A DNA stretch of 53,434 bases. Source: Chytriomyces cf. hyalinus JEL632. Lineage: Eukaryota > Chytridiomycota > Chytridiomycetes > Chytridiales > Chytriomycetaceae. The position numbers and the translations under genes were made by a program. Shown here piece after piece: positions 1 to 10,380 of the stretch. The stretch's first letter is position 1, and each line of letters starts with the position of its first letter. Under the pieces are notes generated by a model. It worked only from the letters and a program-made list of their open reading frames with translations, had not been told where the DNA came from and did no database searches. The DNA is taken from contig JAIWWG010000150.1 of assembly GCA_025435555.1 (NCBI GenBank), positions 1 through 53,434 on the forward strand, written 5' to 3'.

Positions 1-1403
1 AATTCCAGCGTCTCCAACCGCGAGCTTTTATCTTTGAGCACGTGGCACCTTCCTCCAAGCTTGCTTCGGCATCTACCTGCTCAGCAACCACGAACGCGCC
101 AGTTCAAATCAAAATTACTAACAAGGAGAGCGCGTATCAGGCTTTCTTCCAGTGGTACTTTGTGTGCCAAGCGAAAAAATACCAACAAACGGTGGCACGC
201 ACGCTGTTGACATGCAAGCGACCGTGTAAAACTGCGCGTAAACTGTGCACTGGTTTGCATATCGCCGGTGGTTTCCTGGCCGAGTTTTGATTCGTTCAGT
301 GTAAAGGCAGATCCAGACGCTTGTTGAGGAAGCGGCGATCATGGGTTGGATGCAGGTGCTGGCGGCCTGTCTGAAACATCGCCCATGAATTGGGATGGTT
401 CCATAGTCGCAACGACTTTCGCACGGATAGTACCGTAAACTTGATTGATGTTGCCGTATTTGGTGGGAGTTGTGCGCTTGGAATCCGGAATCGACACTTG
501 CAGCCAGCAGGCCTCGATGCGGTGACGGCCAAAATATATCCGAAGCCTGAACCACGACCATTGTCGTGAATAGCGCATTTCAAAGTATCGCATGAACGGA
601 CGCAGGGGTGGAAACGTTGGAAACGGCGGAGTTGTAGACAGTCATGCTGTGAGAACAGAAGAGGCCAACCATGTTCCCAGCGCCACGAATGCTCGAGCCT
701 CCAATGGCAATAGAGTCCTATGAAGCAAGACGTGCCCTGCATGGTCAGGAGGGACGCCAAAAAGATCTCTGTGACTGACACGCATGAAAAAAAGACCGGC
801 GCTGACATCAGTCATTGTTGTCAGGCACAACAAAATACAAACAAAACACGCGGTGGAGGGATTATCAAAACAGGTTTGGGATTTTCATTCGTTTGTTCTG
901 CGTTTCTGCTGCGAGGGACCTGACTGAACAAAGAAAACACTAGTCTCAAACCAACAGCTCCCATCCACAACAAATGTACATACCGTTCTTCCATTGCCAC
1001 ACTGTGATGGTGCTTTGTACTCACTGCTGCCTCTTTGAATCTTGATCATCTCAGAATGGTCAGCATGAAAGTATTCGAGCAAGTGGCGGCAGGCCGCCGC
1101 CTTGTCGAGCAACCCCTGCGAGCAAGACAAAAGCTTCTAATTCAGCAGGGTAATTGTTGGCTTAATTCTGTCCAGGTCCATGAATGGAAATCTCTCTTCT
1201 CAACTGAACACATCATTATTCCACAGGAAAGCTGACAAGCTCCCAACCAGGCGGCGTGAAGGTTTGCCCCGTGCACCAGCCCACCGAGGTCCAGGTGCTT
1301 TATCCCACTGCAGCCCTTGTTATTGCCCGATAACATTGTAAATTCCAAGATTGCGGTTGCAGGTATTCTTTTTCTCTGCATTCAGTGATATGGTGCACCA
1401 CTA
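1..1403. other. No supportable gene model
   Basis: I find no convincing coding sequence in this stretch on either strand. Open frames are short and overlap without a recognisable family. A pyrimidine-rich run ending in CAG at 1385 looks like a splice acceptor just before the PAM2 gene, so part of this region may be its 5' untranslated or upstream exons. On the minus strand a GTATGT donor near 985 and a TTGTTCAG near 920 could bound an intron, but the joined reading gives nothing I can name. Confidence 0.5.
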
Positions 1404-2264
1404 ATGAAATCCGCAGAAAAAGGTTGCGTGATTGCTTCTCTGCCTCAAATTCATACAGAGAGTAAGGTGCTTGATTCTGTTCCTTGTGTTAAAGCCATTC
1501 GAGGGACATACGCGCAAAGAACCGGCCTCAACCGCCTGGCTCGCGAGTTTATGCCCGCCAAGCCAAAGGTGACTCGTTTGAACCCGTATGCCGCGGAATT
1601 GGAGCCATCGAGAACATTCAGAAATGAATAGGGTGCAGTCTTAAAGGGACTAAATCCGTTCGCCCCCGCTTTTGAGCCGATTTCCACTGGCAAAGAGAAT
1701 CCGAATAAAAAAAACGCCGCTTGAAACTTTTTCTACCCAGCTGAGCCTGACTCTCTTTTTTTTTTTTTTTTGTTCTGCAGTGTTTGCGCCTGTTTCAACT
1801 GAACTTTCTGCCGGATTGTGCAGCCGTGTCTTTTTGGGCAGTGATCCTGCTGAAATGTACAACGCAAATGGTGATATGAAGGGATTGAATCCCTTTGTGC
1901 CTATTTTTCAGCCTAACGCTACCATGCCAAAAAAGAAAGGCAGGTTCCCTTCGGTGGTATCTGCCGAAAAAAGTTCACAGGTAAGATTATTGGTGGGTGA
2001 TTTGTTTGCACTGTAGCTGACAAGTGGGGTTTCTGTCAACCAGAGGAAGCGAATGCCCTTACTTCCATGTTTCACAATAAGTCGCATGTGGCAGAGTCAG
2101 TTCCTTTTTCCCTATTTTTTTTTTTTTTTTTTTTTTTTTCCATTCTATTTAATTTTTCACTTTTCTTACTTTTTTTCCGTTCGCCGGTGGGTGGGTGTCA
2201 GCTGACCCATTCTCTTTTACATTTCCAGATGAACACTTCCAATTCGCATCTTTTTTTTCACTAA
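1404..2264 (+). CDS. Protein with repeated PAM2 motifs (tentative model)
   Basis: Function is not recognised beyond the motifs. The frame from ATG 1404 encodes two PAM2-type motifs (LNRLAREFMP at 1527-1556, LNPYAAELEP at 1578-1607). A third (LNPFAPAFEP, 1650-1679) lies in the same frame beyond a TAG at 1629, and a fourth (LNPFVPIFQP, 1885-1914) lies in the next exon. PAM2 peptides bind the MLLE domain of poly(A)-binding protein, so a role in mRNA fate is inferred. One in-phase model is 1404-1575, 1639-1689, 1781-1980, 2046-2099, 2229-2264. Its first intron is 63 bases long and contains motif 2 and the stop. Its second would start with GC rather than GT. The third intron has a good GTAAGA donor. 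Only the motif-bearing parts are firm; the ends and the true 5' exons are uncertain. Confidence 0.45.
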
Positions 2265-2890
2265 TAATAAACAATGTGGCAACTACTGTCCTATACAACC
2301 AGCCAACAAGCTGTGCTGCTGCTGCTGCTGCTGGTTGGATGCAGTGTTTGTTGTTGCTGATCAAGAAATCCCGTCATTTTTAATCACTTCTTTCCCGACG
2401 ATTTGACGTGATTACGCATCGATTCAAGAATGCGTTCAATGCTTCAGCTGTCTGTCTGTCTGTCTGTCTGTCTGTTCGTGGTGGTGCTGCTTTGCTTGCC
2501 GGGAGTGTGAGTGTGAATGTGAGTGCAGTTGGCGTGGATGTCGGTGTGGATGGATAGATGGATGGCTGGGATGCAGTGTTACCCCACTGCACTGCGAGTG
2601 ACACACACATACACGGGGTCCAGTAGGTGGTCTACCTACTCACTCCCAGCATCCATCCATCCAGAGAGAGCATCCAGAGCAGCATCTGTGTCCGCACGTA
2701 TCCCAGCCCAGTAGTGCTGCTGCCTATTGAAATAACATGCGGCAGGAATGTTTCAATCTCATCCATCAGTAATGACAAAATGACAATCAACGGAATAAAA
2801 GGTTTGGAATTTTAAAATGATTTGAACCTAAAAAGTGTAAAAAGGAAACCTCACTCTCCATCTCCCTCTAGTCAGTCAGTGTTGCTCCCA
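2265..2890. repeat. Microsatellite-rich intergenic region
   Basis: No gene is seen. The region holds a CTG/GCT trinucleotide run near 2313-2334, a CTGT tetranucleotide run at about 2448-2475, GTGAGT-like runs near 2508-2525, and GGAT-type repeats near 2546-2566 that are partly complementary to CATC-type repeats at 2648-2662. These are simple repeats and likely length-variable. Confidence 0.8.
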
Positions 2891-3786
2891 ATGCGTGTGC
2901 CGTCGTTCCTGAATCCCGGTGTTCTCGACGTCGAGACCCTGGTCACGTCTGTGCACGTGTCTCCCGTTACTCTCTTCCGCATTCGGACATTGCTGGCGTT
3001 GTATGCGTGGATTTGCTTCGGTGGTGAGATGTATATTGTGCGCAATATTCTGGGAATCTATTTCACGGACTGGTCCTGGCTTGGAATCGTGATTTACTTG
3101 ACCGTGAGTACCTTCTCTGAACTGGTCGCTCTGACAACGCTCAACTCTTCCTGTTCCAGACGGCCGCGTACAATTCATACATATACACTTCGCAACCGGA
3201 TGCCCTGACGAAACTTGAAAGTCGGTCTTCATGGGTCAAATACCTCAATTGGCTTCTGTATGCTTTGCCTGCAACGTATGCATACATTGTGTCGCTCGTG
3301 TTTTGGACCTTGCTGGTCAGTTACTTGTCATCGGGGGTGGGACCTATGGAGATGTGGTTCGTTGAATTATAGATGGGGACTTCATGAATCTGATAACTCA
3401 TGACGGTGTTTTCTTTGATCAGGACTTCAATAAGTCTCCACGCTGGAAATTCCGTCATCATGCTGACGGAATTAATTTTGGGAAGAGTTCCTATGGCGTA
3501 CCCGATGATCTTTCCTGTGATATCAATCGCGCTTTTGTACCTCGCCGAGTCGTTTGTATACCATAGCTCATCCGGAGGTTGGGTGTATCCATTCTTGGAT
3601 ACTGCGATCCCTTTCGCCTGGGCGTTTTACGTTGGGCTGATTGTCGCGTTTTCGGCTGGGTTTTGTCTCGTGACTGCCATCCATAAAGGACGTGATCAAA
3701 GACGCACAAGACTCGGCATGAAGCCGAAAGTTGTGTATGACGTAATGGGCTTTGCCGATGTTTATACGTTACCCAAGAGTTACTAG
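2891..3786 (+). CDS. FAR-17a/AIG1-like multi-pass membrane protein
   Basis: Predicted 257-residue integral membrane protein of the fungal FAR-17a/AIG1 family. Animal AIG1/ADTRP members are threonine/histidine hydrolases of branched fatty-acid esters; the activity here is inferred only. Exons: 2891-3103, 3160-3356, 3423-3786. The joins are in phase and restore the family segment containing WTSISLHAGNS, whose His lies at the start of a membrane segment as in the family. About six hydrophobic segments are visible, and GWVYPFLD matches the family's late conserved stretch. An in-frame ATG at 2822 exists, but 2891 gives a cleaner start. A poly(A)-signal-like AATAAA lies 38 bases past the stop. Confidence 0.75.
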
Positions 3787-3823
3787 AGGACAGTTGTTAG
3801 AGGAGTGTGCAGGGTGTTGGAAT

Positions 3824-3829
3824 AATAAA
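3824..3829 (+). terminator. Poly(A) signal AATAAA
   Basis: An AATAAA hexamer 38 bases after the stop of the FAR-17a/AIG1-like gene and before the LRR gene start at 3900. Confidence 0.5.
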
Positions 3830-3899
3830 TGTTGGTCACTGTTTTGAACCTTTGGGCACGAGAAGAAAAGTGAGGGCGGTCAATAAAATCAACAACAAC

Positions 3900-5291
3900 A
3901 TGCAAGCTGAACACGCACTGCTCACCATTGTTCAGCCACTGCTCTCGATCGCGGGAACTCGAGCGACACTCCATCTTTTATCGACATGTGCTGTGTTCAA
4001 TGCGGCACGTCTTTCGGTTCTTCGCCAGAGCACTTTCGATGTGCCAAGTGGCATCCCATGGAAGCATGCAGCACAGTCCCTTAGCCGTGCTCGACAGCAT
4101 GTTTACCACCTATCGTTGTACTGCGAGAGCGAGATTGAAAGTGAGAGTGAGGGTGAAGGAGAGACCCAAGGCGACGACACAACAGCAGACAGCAATGACC
4201 TCACCTGGATTGGACTTTTCGATTCATTGTACTCGCTGAATTTAAGGGGCTTTTCTCGGTCTGATTTCAGTTTATCGGATGTTACGGGCCGATCGGCGCT
4301 GCAGCAACTTACCGTGTTGCGAATCTGCCGCGCAACGATCGCTACAATGTCGCCCCTTGCATCACTGGCCTCCTTACGAGTTGTTCATCTGCATGACTGT
4401 GAAGTATCCGATCTCGAAGTCGCTCTGCCGCGATTCCCACAATTAACAGACCTGCTTCTCTCCGGACTTGGTGGTGCACACAATGACCTTCAGATGCTCG
4501 CCGAAATGAAAGAACTTCGCAGACTGCATCTTGGAAATCTTCTTGTCGGCGACTGGCGCGTTATCTTTGGTCTGACCCAATTGACGTATCTGAACCTAAC
4601 GCAGTCCAATATTACCGATATCCGCGATATTGCGTCACTCTCCTCTCTCACAGAACTCAACATTTCAGCAACCAACGTGCATGAAATCACTTCCCTTGCA
4701 TCGTTACCCCATCTACGTACCTTATCACTTGCCCTCCTAGACATTCATGACCCCGCAGCAATCTCTCAATTGACGATGCTCGAAACTTTAGACCTCAGTG
4801 GATCGCAGTTATTGGATATATCCGCTTTACGAAACCTCATAAACCTGCGAAAACTGAATCTTTCCAACATGCCCGTTTCAAATCTATCTCCACTTTCTGC
4901 GTTATCGAATCTGAGACACTTGTACTTGTACAACACACATGTCACGGATTTGCAAGCTTTGATTCCATTGTCGCGGCTTTGTTCTGTGGGACTTTCTGGG
5001 ACACCTGTTTCGGATGTATCCCCGTTACACGGGCTGCCGCGGTTACGTGATGTGGGGATTTTAGGGACACGTGTTTCTTTAGAGAGTCTTGTGGAATTGG
5101 TGCAAATGCGTGGGGGAACGCTGCGGAGCGTGTTTTATTGGGAGACTGGGAATCGGTTGAAAGAAATTATTGGAAAGGTGGGAAGTCGGGTTAAAGTGTT
5201 TAAAGGTGGTAGAACGGCTATTCCTATGTATACGACTGATGATGATGAGATGCGGTTGTTGGAAATGGGTTATCGGTTAAACGTGATGTGA
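3900..5291 (+). CDS. Leucine-rich-repeat protein, internalin/SDS22-like
   Basis: Intronless frame of 463 residues. From about residue 100 it carries roughly ten consecutive short LRRs of about 22 residues with the pattern LxxLxxLxLSxTxIxDI, as in SDS22 and bacterial internalin repeats. A low-complexity Glu/Ser segment precedes the repeats (about residues 77-95). There is no signal peptide or membrane segment, so a cytosolic protein-binding role is likely; the partner is unknown. The ATG at 3900 follows a CAACAACAAC leader. An in-frame ATG at 3807 overlaps the 3' end of the upstream gene and is less likely. It differs from its neighbours in having no intron. The gene converges on the aminotransferase. 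Confidence 0.75.
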   Translation: MQAEHALLTIVQPLLSIAGTRATLHLLSTCAVFNAARLSVLRQSTFDVPSGIPWKHAAQSLSRARQHVYHLSLYCESEIESESEGEGETQGDDTTADSNDLTWIGLFDSLYSLNLRGFSRSDFSLSDVTGRSALQQLTVLRICRATIATMSPLASLASLRVVHLHDCEVSDLEVALPRFPQLTDLLLSGLGGAHNDLQMLAEMKELRRLHLGNLLVGDWRVIFGLTQLTYLNLTQSNITDIRDIASLSSLTELNISATNVHEITSLASLPHLRTLSLALLDIHDPAAISQLTMLETLDLSGSQLLDISALRNLINLRKLNLSNMPVSNLSPLSALSNLRHLYLYNTHVTDLQALIPLSRLCSVGLSGTPVSDVSPLHGLPRLRDVGILGTRVSLESLVELVQMRGGTLRSVFYWETGNRLKEIIGKVGSRVKVFKGGRTAIPMYTTDDDEMRLLEMGYRLNVM

Positions 5292-5420
5292 TGGGGATTA
5301 AAGTAGTCGGTGTGTGTGTGGCAAAAAGAGTTGCCAGATCAGTGGCAATGTCAAAGCCAACAGGTTCTCGAATCAACGCAAATAAGAATATAAAATGGCA
5401 ACTTGGCTCTCCGTCCATAG

Positions 5421-5426
5421 TTTATT
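5421..5426 (-). terminator. Poly(A) signal (AATAAA on minus strand)
   Basis: TTTATT on the plus strand, 47 bases beyond the aminotransferase stop. Confidence 0.45.
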
Positions 5427-5472
5427 TTTTTCCACACATCCTGCTCAACACCCAAGAAAAGAAAAAAAACAC

Positions 5473-7072
5473 TCAAATCTTTTGTTTCTTGGCCTTGTGA
5501 CTTTTAGAATACACGTCAAATCTCTCCCCAGCCGCGTTAATCAAGTCCAAACTCTTACAGAATGCAAAACGGGCATGTTTACCAGGAACCAACCCTCCCG
5601 CACCTTCTTTTCTTTCATAAAATGCGCTTGGCGGGATTGCAGTCACTCCCATCTCAGTTGTCATGAACCGACATGCTCTGAAATCACGTCTAGATTCATT
5701 GGCATCCGATGCAGAAGGCAACACACTTTCCAACGATGTTGTATCCGCCATAACAAAGTAACCACCATGTGGCAAGGTGGGTGTCAACCCAGCTTCCGAG
5801 AGAACCTTGATTAAGCGGTCACGGTGCTCTTGGTATGTTTTTGAAGTTTCAAGAAAGAAGTTGGATTCCATTGCATGTTCCAAGGAGATTGCTGCGGCTT
5901 CTTGGAGTGGGGTTACGACGGAGAAGACGTTGAATTGGTGGATCATCCAGACTGAGCGGATCAATTCTTCTGGGCCAAGACACCATCCGATTTTCCAGCC
6001 AGTGACGCCAAACATTTTTCCAATTGAACCGAGTGTGATTGTGCGTTTGAACATTCCAGGGAGACTTGCTGTAAATTCATGTGCGACATATCAGCCAGCA
6101 GATCGGTTAAAAAGAAATGCATCGAAAAATCCGCCTCACCAAACTTGATCATTTTCTCTGGCGAGTCGGTGAAAACAAGCGTTTCATACACCTCATCCGC
6201 AATCACAATCAAATCAAACTCTTCCGCAATCGCTGCAACTTGCATCATTTCTTCGCGTGTCCAAACTTTTCCAACAGGATTGTGCGGGTTGTTGATGAAA
6301 AGCGCCTTTGTTTTCGGAGTCACTGCAGCCCTGAGAGTGTTCATGTCAAGCTTCCAGTCGCCACTCGTAAGAGCTGGACGATCTGTGGGAGGCGCCAAAT
6401 CTACCACGACTGGTACACCACCACTGAGCCGGATGGCGGCAGGGTAGCTGTCGTAGAATGGTTGCATCAAAATGACTTCGTCTCCAGGACTCAGCAGGGC
6501 CTGCATGGTCGTGTAGATGGCCTCGGTTGCACCAACTGTGGTCACGATCTGTGTCATTGGGTTCAACGTGCATCCGATTTTGTCGGCGTAAAACTTTGAC
6601 AGTGCTGGAAACGAGGATGGGTTTACAACGAGGATTCAAAAAACGAAATAGGATGATAAACCTTGCACAAGACGAGGATGACCCTCACTCCGGGTGTACT
6701 GATGAGTCATGCACTCGTTCGAAACGGCTTCGACTGCGGCGTTGCGGATAAACTGCGGGACAGGAAGTGTTGGGAAGCCCTGGGGAGCAGAGGGAAGGCT
6801 TTAGTAAAACGCGTTGTCGATTGATGGTAGGTGTGTGATCTTGCCGACAAGAAGTGTTACCTGGCCGAGGTTCACTGCTTTGTGTTTATTGGCCAGTGCT
6901 GTCATCTCAGCAAACACAGTCCCACTCTTGTCGAGATAGTCGAGACGCTAATTGGGGTGGAGGAAGACCATCAGTTGCATGCATGTTTTGACGTGGGGCT
7001 CGATCGCACCTGGGCTGACTTGGCTGAGAGAGTGCTGCTCATTCTGGTCAGTGTTCTTCGGATCAAGTTCAT
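5473..7072 (-). CDS. BNA3: Kynurenine--oxoglutarate aminotransferase (PLP, fold type I)
   Basis: Predicted 442-residue PLP aminotransferase of the kynurenine aminotransferase/cysteine-conjugate beta-lyase group (yeast Bna3), converting kynurenine to kynurenic acid and acting on several amino acids. Exons in transcript order: 7072-7010, 6947-6861, 6779-6662, 6604-6140, 6068-5473, all in phase. Visible motifs: HQYTRSEGHPRLVQ near the N-terminus, TVGATEAIY, NNPHNPVGKVW, ADEVYE, and the Schiff-base lysine context GSIGKMFGVTGWKIGW with Lys near residue 262. The first 21 residues (MNLIRRTLTRMSSTLSAKSA) are Arg/Ser-rich without acidic residues, typical of a mitochondrial presequence; Met11 could start a cytosolic form. 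Head to head with the AVT transporter. Confidence 0.92.
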
Positions 7073-7346
7073 AAATTTTGCGATAAAATGAAAATATCCA
7101 CCGCTTCCTTTCCTGGTTGAGTTCAGCACAACGCACCGCCAAACTGTTTGGTGTGAGCTAAACCGCAGCCTGTTATTTCGCTATCTGGACTAGCGCATCT
7201 CGAGCACCGGAACGAGTCGCAATCGCGGCATCCGCTGTCACTCAAATATACAAATATTTTATATTCCCGGCTTCCAATAAAAACAATCTCCGCGCTCGAA
7301 CAAAGCGCCCGTCAGCCCCATCAGCCACAACATCAACCAAGCTTCA
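7073..7346. promoter_or_regulatory. Divergent promoter region, BNA3-like / AVT3-like
   Basis: A 274-base interval between two divergent start codons, so it must hold both promoters. AT-rich sequence (ATACAAATATTTTATATTC) lies at about 7247-7265. No specific factor site is claimed. Confidence 0.4.
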
Positions 7347-10101
7347 ATGGCTCGAGGAAACAAAGGAAAGCGAGGTACACCTACTCGTGGCCCCAGCGGG
7401 ATGCCGGAGTCAATGACGCTTGGCAGCACAGACCCGGTTCAGCCCGACCCGACTCAGCAGGACCCGACAGCGCCGACACAACCGGCGCAACCGATACTCA
7501 ACGAGCCGGCACAGCCTGTCGCGGTCCCAACTGACTCACTCCTTCCGGAGCGCACTCCCACTCCCACGCCAAGCCGGCTCATCCCGACTCCGCACAAACG
7601 TCAGTCAAGCGCTGACACTAAAACACATCTTGCCGTCTCACAGCCGCGATCCTTTAAAAACGCATCGGGTTTGTCCAACTCTTTCAAAGCAAACGAGGCT
7701 CTGATTGAGGCACGGCTGTCGGAATATACCGCTATGTACTTCATCCTTTTGCGCTTCTTTTCAATTTCAATGTTCAACCGTGTCTGATTCATTCTTCTCC
7801 TTTCCTAGTCGATCCACGAGTCGGTCTTCCACCCCTGCGCTTGAACATGCTGCGGCGCTGCTTGTCGAAGAGCATTTGGTCCGCCGAGAAACTTCCGCAA
7901 ACAACCCGGAGGCAGCTATATCTTCTCCAACAGCACACTCGCTGCAAGGAGGTCAGCTCAGCTCCGTTTTTTTTTTCGGGCTTTTTCCCTCGGTTTTCTC
8001 AGACGTCCTCTTGACAACATGAACAGGTGCAATCACGAGTGAAATTTATCAATGGGCGCACAATCAACGCACAGTCAACACGTCTTCTCCCACCCCAACA
8101 AATGCAAGCTCTACAACTTCAACAATTCGACAGCACAGGCGAATGAATTCCATGCCAGACCTTCAATCCGCTCACCTGCGAAATACACCGGATCTCCTAA
8201 CAGCCACGCAACTGCGAGAACCCGGTGTTTTCCGGCGCCGGTTTATTGCTGAACGTCTTGAGCGTGCTGGAAAACCTGTTGCATTCCTGACTCGGAATTT
8301 TATCGACTTTCTTGCTTTGTACGGATTTTACGGTGGGGACATTGTTCCTGAAGAAAATGATGATGATGATGATGATGTGTTTGATGGGACCGATGAGGAA
8401 GGCATTGAGGAGTTTTCAAGAGTGGGACGTCCTGGCAGCGCTCGGCGTGACTCTCTGAATCGTGGTCCTGATGATCCGGATGCCATCAACGCTACCGAAT
8501 CGACGCCACTGATGTCAAATAGCTATCATGCTTCAAGTGGTGCGGCTGGTCGTGGGCCTGGCCTTGTGACTGCGCCGAATGTGAAAGGGACGTCAGCCAA
8601 AAAAGCATTCTTCATGCTGATGAAATCTTTTGTTGGGACTGGAGTCTTGTTTCTGCCTAAGGCGTTTTCGATGGGTGGAATGGCGTTTAGCATTATTCTG
8701 ATGGTCGTTTTCGGATGGTATGTGGACAAATTTCGGTGATGGCCGTTCATCGAATGCCCGCCATTTATCAATTCCACCACAGGATGACACTGCATTGTAT
8801 GCTTTTACTGCTGGAAACAAGTCGCTCTTTGGGAGGTTCTTTTGGAGATATTGGAGAAAAGCTATATGGTCCTCCAATCAGGTATTTAGTACTTGGTTCG
8901 ATTGCTGTGTCGCAGGTACATTTCAAGATTGCAATTGAGATTGAATAACGCCAGCAATAACTCTTTCAATCTTACAGGCTGGATTCGCATGTGCCTATTA
9001 CATCTTCATCTCTCAAAACCTGCGAGACCTAGTCATGCTTGCATCGGACTGCACGATAATACTGCCCGAATGGGTGTTTATCCTTCTGCAAGTCATCATC
9101 TACGTACCTCTCGCATGGGTCCGCAAAATCAAATTCTTCTCATTCACATCGCTGATTGCTGATGTATTCATTCTGGTCGGACTTATGTACATCTTCTACC
9201 AAGACCTTTTCGTTCTGTCAACGACGGGTCCGTCGCGAGACATAATCTGGTTCAACCTCGAATCTTTTCCCATCTTTATTGGCACGGCTCTGTTTGCGTT
9301 TGAAGGAATTTGTCTCATTCTGCCAATTGCTGAAAGCATGAAACACCCGGAACAGTTCCCCATGGTCCTGACACTGTGCATTACATTTATTGGAACGATT
9401 TTCATTGTGATTGGTGCAACGGGGTACCTGACGTTTGGAAATGCTGTTGAAACCATCATATTTCTCAACATGCCAAAGGACAGCCGCCTTGTTCAGACTC
9501 TTCAATTCTTTTACGCCATTGCTATTATTTTATCGTTCCCGCTGTGCGTGTATCCAAGCATCCGGATCACGGAGAGTGCAATTTTCGGACTGGCGGATGG
9601 AAAGTCCAGTATGCTCGTCAAGTGGCAAAAGAATCTGATGCGTACGATTTTTGTCATATTTTTGGCGTTCGTAGCTTGGACTGGAAGCAGCCACTTGGAT
9701 AAATTTGTCAGTCTTGTGGGATGTTTTGCTTGTATTCCGTTGAGGTGAGCAGCATAACTTGGAGACGTCACAAACTTTTGTTATTAATTATTCTGCATTT
9801 TGCTCGATGTTTTAGCTTTATTTATCCATCCATTTTTCATTACCACATCACTCCGAACCCCTGGGTGAAGGTACTGCCATCGCGCTCATATTTGGATGCA
9901 TTTTTTTTTTGACTCAAACTTATTTCTCACTGTTTTCGATTCATTTGTGCATTCTCAACTTTGCAGGCAAAAGATATCGGAATCGCGCTGTTTGGTCTGG
10001 TTGCTCTGGTTTATACAACGTATATCACAGTCTCGCAATGGGTGGGCGGTTCGCCGGACATTCCCGTGGACAGATGCGCCTCTCGAAACGGCGGATTCTG
10101 A
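7347..10101 (+). CDS. Vacuolar amino-acid transporter, AVT3/AVT4 (SLC36-type) family
   Basis: Predicted 770-residue AAAP transporter resembling yeast Avt3/Avt4, which export neutral amino acids from the vacuole. Exons: 7347-7735, 7809-7951, 8027-8717, 8783-8915, 8978-9744, 9816-9870, 9967-10101, all in phase. The first 360 residues are Pro/Ser/Thr-rich and presumably cytosolic. They include the AVT3-like block LREPGVFRRRF and an acidic run from GAT repeats (about 8358-8376). The transport domain starts at KAFFMLMKSFVGTGVLFLPK and contains about eleven hydrophobic segments, SFGDIGEKLYGPP, and PLSFIYPSIFHY near the end. The substrate is inferred from the family. It is divergently paired with the aminotransferase. 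Confidence 0.88.
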
Positions 10102-10122
10102 GAGTGTGTTAACCTGAAACGT

Positions 10123-10148
10123 GGGGGGGGGGGGGGGGAGGGGGGGGG
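10123..10148 (+). repeat. Poly(G) tract
   Basis: Sixteen G residues (10123-10138), one A, then nine more G, directly after the AVT stop codon. A G-run of this kind can form a quadruplex and is prone to sequencing error. Confidence 0.85.
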
Positions 10149-10380
10149 AGGATGAGTTGGGAGACAACCGGAGTTGAAGGAGGGTGAACGGGTCTTTTTG
10201 CAAGAATGCCATGCGTTTTATATCAACTATTAAATCATATTAATGCTCGGAAACAGAACCCGCAGGAGAGTATCAGCGTGTTGGGTATTGGATGTGCCGC
10301 TTGAAACGGCTGATTTCTGAGGGGGTTGTACAGATTACTCTGATTACCCGATCAAGCGCAAATAAAATCTTCCAGAAAAG

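Noticed and set aside
296-833. Minus-strand frames with a DNGRG-like string and FLNKR, suggesting a MutL-type ATPase
   Set aside because: The other MutL blocks (NSxDA, TSK, GFRGEAL) are absent in the right order in any frame, so the likeness is by chance.
885-1130. Minus-strand frame ending in HADHSEMIKIQ, like the last part of SERAC1-type hydrolases
   Set aside because: No hydrolase core or nucleophile motif is found upstream, and the frame cannot be extended.
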